Shown: positions 31,223-39,375 of the stretch, one piece after another
How the letters are laid out: every line of letters starts with the position of its first letter
How positions within the stretch are numbered: the stretch's first letter is position 1
Assembly: GCF_051521495.1 (NCBI RefSeq)
Contig: NZ_CP150355.1
Coordinates: 11,284,001-11,348,000 of the forward strand
Source: Sorangium sp051521495
Lineage (GTDB): Bacteria > Myxococcota_A > Polyangia > Polyangiales > Polyangiaceae
Direction: 5' to 3'
Length of the DNA stretch: 64,000 nucleotides
Position numbers and translations under genes: made by a program
The notes under the pieces: generated by a model
The model's database searches: none
What the model saw: the letters and a program-made list of their open reading frames with translations, nothing else
Told to the model about the DNA's origin: nothing

Positions 31223-31242
31223 GGTCGATGAATAGCACGCCA

Positions 31243-31265
31243 ATCCATAGACATCGTCTATGGAT
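31243..31265. promoter_or_regulatory. LysR operator, perfect 23-bp dyad
   Basis: ATCCATAGAC and its exact reverse complement GTCTATGGAT are separated by ATC. Inside lies ATAGACATCGTCTAT, a perfect T-N11-A box, the classic LysR recognition pattern. It sits 21 bases from the LysR start and 112 bases before the monooxygenase start, as expected for a divergent LysR pair. Confidence 0.88.
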
Positions 31266-31376
31266 CGGTTCACCGACTGTCGATTCGACGCTCGATCCGC
31301 CGGCGCGTATCTCTGGTCTCCGGATGGCTCGTGCTGCAGCACGGCGCCACCAGGCCCCCCAACCCAGGAAGCTGTC

Positions 31377-31697
31377 ATGATCATCGAGTACATTCGCTAT
31401 GCGATCCCTGCAGGGCAAGAGCAGGCGTTCCTGTCCGCTTATCGCGCTGCGGCCACGGAGCTGCGCGGCTCAGAGCATTGCCTCGATTACGAGATCTCCC
31501 GATGCACCGAGGAGCCGGCGAGCTTCGTCGTCCGCATCCGCTGGGACTCGCTGGAAGGCCACCTCCAGGGGTTTCGCAAGGAGGCTTCGTTCCGGTCATT
31601 CTTCGCCAAGGTGAAGCCCTTCTTCGAAAATATCCAGGAGATGAGGCACTATGCCTTGACCGACGTCGCCGGCGCGGGGGGCCGCCCTGACGGCTGA
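31377..31697 (+). CDS. Antibiotic biosynthesis monooxygenase (ABM) domain protein
   Basis: A 106-residue dimeric alpha/beta-barrel protein of the ABM superfamily: MIIEYIRYAIPAGQEQAFL (first strand and helix), LDYEISRCTEEPASFVVR and a C-terminal helix/strand. Members oxidise quinones or polyketides without cofactors, or have housekeeping roles such as YgiN-like quinol monooxygenase. The ATG has CAGGAA about 8 bases upstream. Position opposite the LysR gene with an operator between suggests ligand-controlled expression, perhaps detoxifying a quinone-like compound; that substrate is a guess. Confidence 0.88.
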   Translation: MIIEYIRYAIPAGQEQAFLSAYRAAATELRGSEHCLDYEISRCTEEPASFVVRIRWDSLEGHLQGFRKEASFRSFFAKVKPFFENIQEMRHYALTDVAGAGGRPDG

Positions 31698-31760
31698 ACG
31701 AGCGCGCGTACGACGCGGGCTCCCCTGGTTTCGCGCAGGCCATCGTGCGATGCTCCCTCG

Positions 31761-32060
31761 GTGACGCGGAAGATCGCATTGGTCCGGGCGCGCTGGCCCC
31801 TCTCGGCGCTCCTCGCGCTCCTCGTGGCGAGCGCCGCGCTCGCGGCCTGCTCCAGGGGCACCAGCGGGCCGAAGGGCCGCGAGGCAGCGCCGGAGCGCGA
31901 CGGCGCCTGCGCAGATCCAGCGAAGCCGAGGGCGTACTTCTATCCTGCGGAGAACCGGACGAACTACGCGCCTGACGACCCCTGGAAAGACGGCTGCACC
32001 CTGCTGGTGCCAGATCACCTGTTCTGCTGCCCTGAGAAGACATCCGCCGAGCCGCGGTAA
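31761..32060 (+). CDS. Small lipoprotein
   Basis: A 99-residue protein with a GTG start, a positively charged n-region, a hydrophobic stretch and a lipobox (ALAAC at residues 25-29). The mature part is about 70 residues, with a short Cys-containing end (DHLFCCPEKT). No family was recognised; such short Cys-pair lipoproteins are common in myxobacteria. It lies 63 bases after the monooxygenase gene on the same strand. Confidence 0.72.
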   Translation: MTRKIALVRARWPLSALLALLVASAALAACSRGTSGPKGREAAPERDGACADPAKPRAYFYPAENRTNYAPDDPWKDGCTLLVPDHLFCCPEKTSAEPR

Positions 32061-32134
32061 TCGGTCCTACCGAAGCTGCCCACCATGCTCCGCGGGGGAG
32101 CACCCCCGGCGGCCCGCGCCGAGGCCATCGCCGG

Positions 32135-32151
32135 TGCCGCAAAATGCGGCA
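32135..32151. terminator. Perfect hairpin upstream of the histidine kinase gene
   Basis: TGCCGCA-AAA-TGCGGCA forms a 7-bp stem with a 3-base loop, between the small lipoprotein stop and the kinase start. There is no T-run, so it could end the upstream transcript weakly or serve as an operator. Confidence 0.35.
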
Positions 32152-32219
32152 TGTCGTACTTTGCGGCGGCTGGAGCGGCGGATGGCTCGCCGCGCTCCAC
32201 CTGCGCTACGACGTCGGGC

Positions 32220-33683
32220 ATGAAGCTGGCGCGCAAGCTGACGCTCGCCCTGGTGTTCGGGGTCTTCCTGGTGCTCGCGCTGAGCGCCTACGTCCAGATC
32301 CGCAGAGAGGCCAGGACCTTCGAGAACGACGTCCAGCGGGACCATCACGCGATGGGCCGCGCGCTGGCCGCCGCCATCACGGGGGTGTGGCGCTCCGAAG
32401 GGCCGGCGCGGGCGCTGCGCCTGGTCGAGGACGCCAACGAGCGCGAGAGACAGGTGGACATCCGGTGGCTCTGGCTCGACGAGCAGGCGGACGAGGCCCA
32501 TCGGCCTCGGCTCGCGCCGGATCTGCTCGTCGCCGTCTCGAGAGGGCAGGCGGTCGTGCAGAGGATCCCCCGCGAAGACGACGCGGACGTGCTCGTCACG
32601 TGCCTGCCAGTGCCGGTGCCCGGCGACCGCGTCGGCGCGCTGGAGCTCTCCGAGTCGCTGGCAGGAGCGCGCCGGACCATCCGCGGCATGATCCTGAGCA
32701 CGGCCGTCACGACGGCCGCTCTTACGCTGGTATGCGGGTTGCTGGCGACGTCCCTTGGAGTCGGGTTGGTGGGACGTCCCATGCGCACGCTGATCGATCA
32801 GGCGCGGAGGATCGGCGCCGGCGATCTCTCGCGGCGCCTGTCGCTGCGCCAAGAGGACGAGATCGGCGAGCTCGGACGGGAGATGGACGCGATGTGCGAT
32901 CGCCTCGCCGCGGCGAACCTGAAGCTCGAATCCGAGGCGGCCGCGCGGCTCGCCGCGCTCCAGCAGCTCCGCCACGCCGAGCGGCTCGCCACGGTCGGCA
33001 AGCTCGCGTCCGGGATCGCCCACGAGCTGGGAGCGCCCCTCCAGGTCATCGCCGGGCGCGCGCGCATGCTGGTGGACAGGGACGTCACGGGAGATGAGGT
33101 GCCGGCCAACGGGCAGATCATCCTCGAGCAGTCGCAGCGGATGACCCAGATCATCCGCCAGCTGCTCGACTTCGCCCGGCGCCGCAGCGCGGAGAAGCAG
33201 GAGACCCCGCTCCGGAGCGTCGTCCACAGCACGTTTACCATGCTGAGGCCGCTGGCCGAGAAGCAGGGCGTCACGATGGTTCATGAAGGAGACACGCCGG
33301 AGCTGGTCGTCCACGCAGATGCCGACCAGCTCCAGCAGGCGCTCACCAACGTGGTGGTCAACGCCATCCAGGCCATGCCGTCCGGCGGCACGCTGACCGT
33401 CGGCGTCCGGGAAGAGCGCGCCAGTCCCCCCGCCGACCAGGGAGGGGCCGAGGGGGCTTATGTCGCGCTGTCCGTTCGCGACGAGGGGCAGGGCATGCCG
33501 GCAGACGTCCTGGAGCACATCTTCGAGCCGTTTTTCACGACCAAGCCCGTCGGCGAAGGGACCGGCCTCGGCCTGTCGGTCGCCTACGGCATCATCAAGG
33601 AGCACGGCGGCTGGATCCACGTCGACAGCCAGGTGGGCGCGGGCAGCCGCTTCACGATGGTCCTGCCGCAGGGGAACTCATGA
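32220..33683 (+). CDS. Membrane sensor histidine kinase
   Basis: A 487-residue sensor. A transmembrane helix near residue 10-28, a periplasmic domain of about 130 residues, and a second helix (~155-180) are followed by a HAMP linker (GRPMRTLIDQARRIGAGDLS). The DHp helix has the phospho-acceptor His in SGIAHELGAPLQ, and the ATPase domain has N-box NVVVNAIQAMP, DEGQGMP and GTGLGLS. Its stop overlaps the next start (ATGA), so it and the NtrC-type regulator are a translationally coupled pair. The start is the ATG before MKLARKLTLALVF; the frame further upstream lacks features. Stimulus unknown. Confidence 0.94.
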   Translation: MKLARKLTLALVFGVFLVLALSAYVQIRREARTFENDVQRDHHAMGRALAAAITGVWRSEGPARALRLVEDANERERQVDIRWLWLDEQADEAHRPRLAPDLLVAVSRGQAVVQRIPREDDADVLVTCLPVPVPGDRVGALELSESLAGARRTIRGMILSTAVTTAALTLVCGLLATSLGVGLVGRPMRTLIDQARRIGAGDLSRRLSLRQEDEIGELGREMDAMCDRLAAANLKLESEAAARLAALQQLRHAERLATVGKLASGIAHELGAPLQVIAGRARMLVDRDVTGDEVPANGQIILEQSQRMTQIIRQLLDFARRRSAEKQETPLRSVVHSTFTMLRPLAEKQGVTMVHEGDTPELVVHADADQLQQALTNVVVNAIQAMPSGGTLTVGVREERASPPADQGGAEGAYVALSVRDEGQGMPADVLEHIFEPFFTTKPVGEGTGLGLSVAYGIIKEHGGWIHVDSQVGAGSRFTMVLPQGNS

Positions 33684-35065
33684 CAGGGCGCGTCCTGATC
33701 GTGGACGACGAGCGCGGCGTCTGCGAACTCCTCGATGCGGGGCTCAAGAAGCGCGGGTTCCGGACGGCATGGCGGACGTCGGCCGCCGAGGCGTTCGAGC
33801 TCCTCGGCAAGGAGGATTTCGACGTCGTGGTCACCGACATGACCATGCGCGGCATGAACGGCCTCGATCTCTGCGAGCGCATCGTCCAGAACAGGCCCGA
33901 TCTGCCGGTCATCGTCATTACGGCGTTCGGGAGCCTCGACACCGCCACATCCGCCATCCGCGCCGGCGCGTACGACTTCGTGACCAAGCCGTTCGAGCTC
34001 GACGCGCTCCGGCTCACCGTGGAGCGCGCCCTGCGCCACCGCGCCCTCCGCGAGGAGGTGCGCCGCCTGCGGCGCGCCGTGGCCGACGCCCACGGGTACG
34101 AGCAGATCCTCAGCGGCAGCCCGGTGATGAGGAGCGTCTTCGATCTGCTCGATCGCATCGCCGACTCGGACACGTCGCTCCTCGTCACGGGAGAGAGCGG
34201 GACCGGCAAAGAGCTCGTCGCCCGCGCCGTGCACCAGCGCAGCCGGCGGGGCGAGGGCGCGTTCGTGGCGGTGAATTGCGCGGCGGTCCCGGACGCCCTC
34301 CTCGAGAGCGAGCTCTTCGGCCATGCGCGAGGCGCGTTCACCGACGCCAAAGGGACGAGGAGCGGCCTGTTCGCGCGGGCCCACGGCGGGACCCTGTTCC
34401 TCGACGAGATCGGCGAGCTGCCGATCGGGCTCCAGCCGAAGCTCCTGCGCGCCCTCCAGGAGCGCGTCGTCCGGCCCGTCGGCGCCGATGAGGAGATCCC
34501 GGTGGACGTCCGGCTCATCGCCGCGACGAACCGCGACCTCGAGACCGCGATCGAAGAGCGCCGCTTCCGCGAGGATCTCTATTATCGGATCAACGTCGTT
34601 CACGTCGACCTGCCGCCGCTCCGCTCCCGCGGCGCCGACGTGCTGCTGCTCGCGCAGCATTTCCTGGAGCACTTCGCGACCGTCAAGGCGAGGCCGATCC
34701 AGGGCCTCTCCGCGCCCGCGGCCGAGAAGCTCATGGCCTACGCGTGGCCCGGCAACGTGCGCGAGCTCCAGAACTGCATCGAGAGGGCGGTCGCGCTCGC
34801 GCGGTACGATCAGATCACCGTCGACGACCTGCCCGAGAAGATCCGGACCTACCGGCGCTCCCATGTCCTGGTCTCGAGCGACGACCCGACCGAGCTCGTC
34901 CCCATGGAGGAGGTCGAGCGACGCTACATCCTGCGCGTCCTGGAGGTGGTCGGCGGGAACAAGAGCCAGGCGGCGCAGATCCTGGGCTTCGACCGGGCGA
35001 CCCTGTATCGGAAGCTCGAGCGGTATGGCATGCGCGGGGGGCGCTCGAGCGACTCGAAGCCGTGA
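33680..35065 (+). CDS. NtrC-family sigma-54-dependent response regulator
   Basis: A 461-residue activator. The receiver domain (1-120) has acidic pocket VDDE, phospho-Asp in VVTDMTMRGMNG and Lys in VTKPFEL. The sigma-54 AAA+ domain has GESGTGKE (Walker A), GAFTDA in the loop that touches sigma-54 (GAFTGA in most members), and GGTLFLDEIGELP (Walker B). A Fis-type helix-turn-helix ends it (NKSQAAQILGFDRATLYRKL). Phosphorylated by the overlapping kinase gene product, it should activate sigma-54 promoters. No -24/-12 promoter was found nearby, so its targets may be elsewhere. Confidence 0.95.
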   Translation: MTGRVLIVDDERGVCELLDAGLKKRGFRTAWRTSAAEAFELLGKEDFDVVVTDMTMRGMNGLDLCERIVQNRPDLPVIVITAFGSLDTATSAIRAGAYDFVTKPFELDALRLTVERALRHRALREEVRRLRRAVADAHGYEQILSGSPVMRSVFDLLDRIADSDTSLLVTGESGTGKELVARAVHQRSRRGEGAFVAVNCAAVPDALLESELFGHARGAFTDAKGTRSGLFARAHGGTLFLDEIGELPIGLQPKLLRALQERVVRPVGADEEIPVDVRLIAATNRDLETAIEERRFREDLYYRINVVHVDLPPLRSRGADVLLLAQHFLEHFATVKARPIQGLSAPAAEKLMAYAWPGNVRELQNCIERAVALARYDQITVDDLPEKIRTYRRSHVLVSSDDPTELVPMEEVERRYILRVLEVVGGNKSQAAQILGFDRATLYRKLERYGMRGGRSSDSKP

Positions 35066-35295
35066 CCCGCGCTGCGGCCCTGCCGCGGCGCGCCCCGCGC
35101 TGCCGCGCCAGGGTCGAGCGAGGAACCGAGGTCTTCAACGAGGCCACGAGGCGCGCGACTCCGCTCCTCCTCGATCTGTTGCACAACGCGACACCCGCAG
35201 CCGCTGGCGGAAAACACGGCCCTGAGCGCGCCGCGCGGGCGCGCGCCTCCTGCGTGGCTGCTGGCATGGGAGCTGCCTCGGAGCCGAGCGCGCAC

Positions 35296-35964
35296 ATGAG
35301 CATCACCACGCCGGAGTCCGCTGCTGCGGACCGGAGAGTCCCTGTCGACTGGCACGCGCTCGCGAACGCCTTCGATAACACCGCTCAGCACATTCGTTAT
35401 TTCCTTCACCTCGATACAGGGGCCGTGATCCGGCTGGTCGACGGGCTCGCCGACCCGGACACGCGCGCCCGCATCGAGGCGGATCCGGGCTGCGTGCGCG
35501 TCGAGGCCATCGGCGCGCAGGAGCAGTACCGATGGCTGCAGGCGTTCATCCCGACGGTCGGCGACATCGAGCTCCAGCTGCTGCTCCTGCAGTGCCTCCA
35601 GGGGCGGGGATCGTTTCGGCGCTTCAAGGCGGTGCTCTCTGGCAGGCCAGAGCAGCTCCGCCGCTGGCGCGTCTTCCGCCTCGCGCAAATCCGTGCCAGC
35701 ATCCTCGCGTGGTTTCACGCCCGCGGCCTGATACCGGCTTCGTTCGAACATGCACGGCCCAGCGCAGACGCTGAGCCGAGGAGATCTCGCGCCGCCGACT
35801 CGGCTCTCCAGCGGCTCCACTCGGCGGCGAGCGCCCTCGCGCCCGGCGATCTCCACGCGCTCACGTCGCTCGCGGAGTTCCTGCGCGCGACGGGTTCCGA
35901 CCTGCAGGTTCCCGCGGGTTCATTGAGGGGCGACGGAAAGCGCCCCGATGGTCTGGGCCCGTGA
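35296..35964 (+). CDS. UPF0158 family protein
   Basis: A 222-residue protein of the UPF0158 family: FLHLDTGAVIRLV near the start, RWLQAFIPTVGD, and the family core GRGSFRRFKAVLSGRPEQLRRW. The function is not known. The C-terminus adds about 70 residues rich in Ala/Ser. It follows the NtrC gene by 230 bases and overlaps a possible early start of the OmpA-like gene. The ATG is inside a frame that extends upstream; GCGCAC before it is not a good ribosome site, so the start is uncertain. Confidence 0.78.
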   Translation: MSITTPESAAADRRVPVDWHALANAFDNTAQHIRYFLHLDTGAVIRLVDGLADPDTRARIEADPGCVRVEAIGAQEQYRWLQAFIPTVGDIELQLLLLQCLQGRGSFRRFKAVLSGRPEQLRRWRVFRLAQIRASILAWFHARGLIPASFEHARPSADAEPRRSRAADSALQRLHSAASALAPGDLHALTSLAEFLRATGSDLQVPAGSLRGDGKRPDGLGP

Positions 35965-35987
35965 CAGCGGGCCATGGAGACGCGATC

Positions 35988-36629
35988 ATGAACGATATCC
36001 ACGATAAACGAGATGTGACGAGCCGCTCGAGCCCCCCCCGCTCGCTCGTCGCAGGGCGCGGCTCGCGGCGGGCCATGGGCCTCGGGCCCTGGGTCGCCGG
36101 TGCCTTGCTCGCGGGCATGGGTCTGGGCCCAATGGCCTGCGGCGGCGTCACCGCGTTCGAAGGGGGGAGGGCGCTCACCGTCGTGGGCCAGCCGCCGGCG
36201 CCGCCCCCGCCGCCGGCGCCGCCCCCGGAGCGCGTGGTCGTGACAGACGACAAGATCGTCATCAACGAGAAGATCCAGTTCGAGTACGACAAGGCGACGA
36301 TCCGGGCGGAGTCACACAGCTTGCTGAACGAGGTCGTCGACACGATCAAGAAACACACGCACATCAAGAAGATCGCCATCGAGGGTCATGCGAGCGCCGA
36401 GGGGTCGGAGGACCACAACCTGAAGCTCTCGGATCGCCGCGCGAAATCCGTGATGAAGTACCTCGTCGAGCACGGGATCCCCGCCGGCATGCTCACCGCC
36501 CGGGGCCTCGGTAAATCGAAGCCCATCGCGGACAACGACACGCCGGAGGGGCGCGAGAAGAACCGTCGCGTCGAGTTCAACATCGTAGAGCAGGACACCG
36601 CGGCGAAGACCGCAGACGCCGGGAAGTGA
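35988..36629 (+). CDS. OmpA-family outer-membrane-associated protein (peptidoglycan-binding)
   Basis: A 213-residue protein with an N-terminal signal (WVAGALLAGMGLGPMAC, a probable lipobox), a Pro-rich linker (PPAPPPPPAPPPE) and a C-terminal OmpA domain of about 115 residues: INEKIQFEYDKATI, IEGHASAEGSEDHNLKLSD and RRAKSVMKYLVEHG, then NRRVEFNIV. The domain binds peptidoglycan. The start chosen is the ATG with GGAG 8 bases upstream; a GTG at 35961 overlaps the previous stop and would add nine residues. It is followed at 51 bases by an AgmX-like gene, so the two may share a transcript. Confidence 0.9.
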   Translation: MNDIHDKRDVTSRSSPPRSLVAGRGSRRAMGLGPWVAGALLAGMGLGPMACGGVTAFEGGRALTVVGQPPAPPPPPAPPPERVVVTDDKIVINEKIQFEYDKATIRAESHSLLNEVVDTIKKHTHIKKIAIEGHASAEGSEDHNLKLSDRRAKSVMKYLVEHGIPAGMLTARGLGKSKPIADNDTPEGREKNRRVEFNIVEQDTAAKTADAGK

Positions 36630-36680
36630 ATGCTGGTCCGAAACCGAGCCGCGAGCGGCGCTCCCCGCAAGGAGGCGAGC

Positions 36681-37067
36681 ATGAAGCAGTTGTTGTCGGG
36701 TCTTACCATGATGGTTTTGGCGAGCGCGTCCGTGGGCTGCTCGTTCGCCGTGCGAAACGCCGAGATGTACCGCAACGATACGGCCGCGTTGCTCGAGACG
36801 AGGAGCGATGAGATCAGGGCGTGCTATGACGCCGAGCTCGCCCGGAACCCCCGCGCGCAGGGCAAGGTCACCGTCGCGTTCACGGTGCTCGAAGACAGCG
36901 GCCGCATCACCAACGTCGCCGTCGATCCCGGGGGCACCACCGCGTCGGACGAGGTGGCGAGCTGCGTCGTGAAGTCGATCGACGGGCTCGTCCTCACCCC
37001 ACCGGATGAGAAGCAAGGAAAGGCGAAGTTCGTCTGGGAGTTCACCGCGCGGGCTCCGAAGGCGTAG
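36681..37067 (+). CDS. AgmX/PglI C-terminal-type lipoprotein
   Basis: A 128-residue protein with an excellent ribosome site (AAGGAGG, 5-6 bases before the ATG). A signal peptide ends in the lipobox ASVGC. The mature part has a TonB-like fold: IRACYDAELARNP, GKVTVAFTVLEDSGRITNV and VASCVVKSIDGL, the pattern of AgmX/PglI C-terminal domains in myxobacteria. AgmX is linked to adventurous gliding, but the small size here means only the C-terminal domain is present, so a motility role is only a guess. Partner of the OmpA-like gene in front. Confidence 0.83.
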   Translation: MKQLLSGLTMMVLASASVGCSFAVRNAEMYRNDTAALLETRSDEIRACYDAELARNPRAQGKVTVAFTVLEDSGRITNVAVDPGGTTASDEVASCVVKSIDGLVLTPPDEKQGKAKFVWEFTARAPKA

Positions 37068-37080
37068 CGCCGCCGCGGCG

Positions 37081-37099
37081 GGCGCTGCTCGGCAGCGCC
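37081..37099 (+). terminator. Possible terminator hairpin after the AgmX-like gene
   Basis: GGCGCTG-CTCGG-CAGCGCC is a perfect 7-bp stem, extended by G/C pairs, 13 bases after the stop. There is no T-run, as is common in very GC-rich genomes. Confidence 0.4.
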
Positions 37100-37278
37100 G
37101 CCGCGCTCCACGGCGCCGTTCGGCTTGTGCCGGGTGGCTGCGCCCCCTATTCTGCCCCTGCGCGGCGCGCACGCACAGCGCTTGCGGCCGCCCGCTGCTC
37201 ACGCCGCGCGACGGCCCATCGGGCTCCCGTCAAGCAGGCTCTCTGGAGAGCTCGCAATCCCTCCGACACCCCACAGCG

Positions 37279-38520
37279 ATGAGCGCTCGCAGCCCCAGAA
37301 AAGCCCCGCCGCCCCCCTCCCCCGCCGGCGCGGCGGACGACCTCACCGACGGCGACCGCGACGCCCTCCTGCGCTGGCGGCTCGCGCTAGGGCCGGAGGC
37401 CGAGCGCGTCGATCCGCGCCTCTCCCTCGGCGGGCTCGGTGGCGCGGCGTCCGCGCTCCACGTCGACCCGCGGCGGCTCGGCGACCTCGACAAGGCCCTC
37501 TCGTTCATCTACGACGAGCGCGCCGGCAACCTCGGCGGCTCGCGGCCGTACGTCCCCGAGTGGCTCTCTGCCGTGCGCGAGTTCTTCAGCCACGACATCG
37601 TCGCGCTCGTCCAGAAGGACGCCATCGAGAAGCGAGGGCTGACGCAGCTCCTCTTCGAGCCCGAGACGCTGCCGTTCCTCGAGAAGAACGTCGAGCTCGT
37701 CGCCACCCTCATGAGCGCGAGGGGCCTCATCCCCGACGCCGCCCGGGAGACCGCCCGGCAGATCGTGCGCGAGGTCGTCGAGGAGGTGCGGCGCGCGCTG
37801 GAGTCCGAGATCCGCACCGCCGTCCTCGGCGCCTTGCGGCGGAACACGACGAGCCCGCTCCGCGTCCTCAGGAACCTCGACTGGAAGCGCACCATCCGCA
37901 AGAACCTCAGAGGATGGGACGCGGAGCGGCGCCGCATCGTCCCCGACAAGCTCTATTTCTGGGCGAACCAGACGCGAAGACACGAGTGGGACGTCGCCAT
38001 CCTCGTCGACCAGTCGGGATCGATGGGTGAGAGCGTCGTCTACAGCTCCATCATGGCCGCGATCTTCGCCTCCCTCGACGTCCTCCGAACACGGCTCCTC
38101 TTCTTCGATACCGAGGTCGTCGACGTGACTCCGATGCTCGTCGATCCGGTCGATGTGCTGTTCACGGCGCAGCTCGGCGGCGGCACCGACATCAACCGCG
38201 CCGTGGCCTACGCCCAGGCGAACTTCATCGAACGCCCCGAAAAGACGCTGCTCATCCTGATCACCGACCTGTACGAGGGCGGCAACGCCGAGGAGCTCGT
38301 CGCCCGCATGCGCCAGCTCGCCGACAGCAAGGTGAAGTCCATCTGCCTGCTCGCGCTGTCGGACAGCGGCAAACCCTCGTACGACCACGAGATGGCGCAG
38401 AAACTCGCCGCTCTCGGGACCCCCTGCTTCGGCTGCACCCCGAAGCTCCTCGTCAAGGTGGTGGAGCGGCTCATGCGAGGCCAGGACCTCGGCCCGCTGC
38501 TCGACGCCGAGGCGCGGTGA
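37279..38520 (+). CDS. VWA-domain protein, partner of the MoxR system
   Basis: A 413-residue protein. The C-terminal von Willebrand A domain starts at WDVAILVDQSGSMGES, with an intact MIDAS: DxSxS (DQSGS), Thr in LGGGTDINRA and Asp in ILITDLYEGG. The N-terminal ~230 residues are helical (LSFIYDERAGNLGGSRPYVP, VPEWLSAVREFFSHDIV). This matches the VWA protein that usually stands beside MoxR, DUF5682 and SWIM genes; here it is about 8 kb downstream of the MoxR pair on the same strand. It probably binds a divalent metal and is remodelled by the ATPase. No signal peptide, so cytoplasmic. Confidence 0.92.
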   Translation: MSARSPRKAPPPPSPAGAADDLTDGDRDALLRWRLALGPEAERVDPRLSLGGLGGAASALHVDPRRLGDLDKALSFIYDERAGNLGGSRPYVPEWLSAVREFFSHDIVALVQKDAIEKRGLTQLLFEPETLPFLEKNVELVATLMSARGLIPDAARETARQIVREVVEEVRRALESEIRTAVLGALRRNTTSPLRVLRNLDWKRTIRKNLRGWDAERRRIVPDKLYFWANQTRRHEWDVAILVDQSGSMGESVVYSSIMAAIFASLDVLRTRLLFFDTEVVDVTPMLVDPVDVLFTAQLGGGTDINRAVAYAQANFIERPEKTLLILITDLYEGGNAEELVARMRQLADSKVKSICLLALSDSGKPSYDHEMAQKLAALGTPCFGCTPKLLVKVVERLMRGQDLGPLLDAEAR

Positions 38521-38542
38521 GCGCCCAGCGCCCGCCCCAAGA

Positions 38543-38605
38543 CCACAGAGGCACAGAAGACACAGAGGCTCTTTGGCTTCCTCTGCGTCGTCTGTGCCTC
38601 CGTGG
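38543..38605. repeat. Palindromic intergenic repeat, copy 1
   Basis: Arms CCACAGAGGCACAGAAG... and its near-complement ...CTGTGCCTCCGTGG, 26 bases each with about three mismatches, enclose an 11-base loop. The same CACAGAGGCAC type of sequence appears in a second copy at 39104. It begins 23 bases after the VWA stop and may also act as a terminator. Confidence 0.9.
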
Positions 38606-38694
38606 CCCCTCGCCGCTCCGCTGAGACGCACCGGCGGGGGCGCGAACGCCGCTGACGTCAGCGGGAGCGCTCCCCAGGCGCCCCGCCAGCCCTG

Positions 38695-38967
38695 TCACCG
38701 CGGGCGACGAGCCGCCTTCACCGAGCGGTCGTCCGTCCGCCGGGCAGCGGCGCGCTTCCGCGACGTGGCGCCCCGGGCGGCGCTCGCAGAGACCCGCCGA
38801 CGGGCCCCGGCCGCGCGAACCACCTCTTCGAGAGAGGGTGTCTTGACCAGGAGAGGACCCGCGCCGCTCACGGCGCTGATCGAGGGGCCAACTAGGCTGA
38901 TAGAAAGTTTCACTTGAACTACCGATATGTGTGGCGGACCGATCACGTCGTTCAGCGGAGGGCTCAT
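38695..38967 (-). CDS. Hypothetical small basic protein
   Basis: A 90-residue frame with ATG and an AGGTG just upstream, in an AT-richer pocket. The first ~50 residues (SPPLNDVIGPPHISVVQVKL and onward) read like a protein; the C-terminus is very basic (RKRAAARRTDDRSVK). No family recognised. It lies between the two palindromic repeats on the minus strand. It could be a chance frame. Confidence 0.35.
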   Translation of the reverse strand: MSPPLNDVIGPPHISVVQVKLSISLVGPSISAVSGAGPLLVKTPSLEEVVRAAGARRRVSASAARGATSRKRAAARRTDDRSVKAARRPR

Positions 38968-39103
38968 CACCTATAAACCGTTTTGATCTTTTACGCAGCG
39001 CCGCGGTGCGGAGATCACGAGCCCTGAGCGCCGGTCCGGACGTGAACTTGTCCACCCGGGAGATCCACTCGCCTTCCGCCTCTCACGGCGGACGCGCGCA
39101 CAC

Positions 39104-39162
39104 ACCACGGAGGCACGAAGGCACGGGTCTGGGTTCGCTCCGTGCCTCCGTGTCTCCGTGGT
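39104..39162. repeat. Palindromic intergenic repeat, copy 2
   Basis: Arms ACCACGGAGGCACGAAGG... and ...CCGTGTCTCCGTGGT, 23 bases each with two or three mismatches, enclose a 13-base loop. It is related to the copy at 38543 in arm sequence and layout. Such elements look like a dispersed family of the REP/MITE kind. Confidence 0.9.
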
Positions 39163-39300
39163 GATCAGCGAGGGGCTGCCCCCGGGTGTCGCACCGGGCG
39201 CTCTGTCACGAGCTTGTTGCACGATGCAGGCCAACGATGGCCGGATGCCGGCGTCGCCGCTTTTCCGAGGGGGACCGTGAGGCGCCTTTCATGGTTGAAA

Positions 39301-39319
39301 CCACCGGTTGCAACGGTGG
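39301..39319. terminator. Hairpin downstream of the sensor-kinase operon
   Basis: CCACCG-GTTGCAA-CGGTGG is a perfect 6-bp stem just beyond the minus-strand stop at 39376. It may end the four-gene signalling transcript. There is no T-run on the minus strand beyond a GGTTTCAACC context. Confidence 0.4.
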
Positions 39320-39375
39320 CGCAGCGCGACCGCATCCCTGCCCCGGGGCGCCAGGTGGGCTCAGGAAAGCGCGTC

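Noticed and set aside
32148..32164. GGCATG...TTTGC resembling a sigma-54 promoter before the histidine kinase
   Set aside because: The GG-to-GC gap is 13 bases rather than 10.
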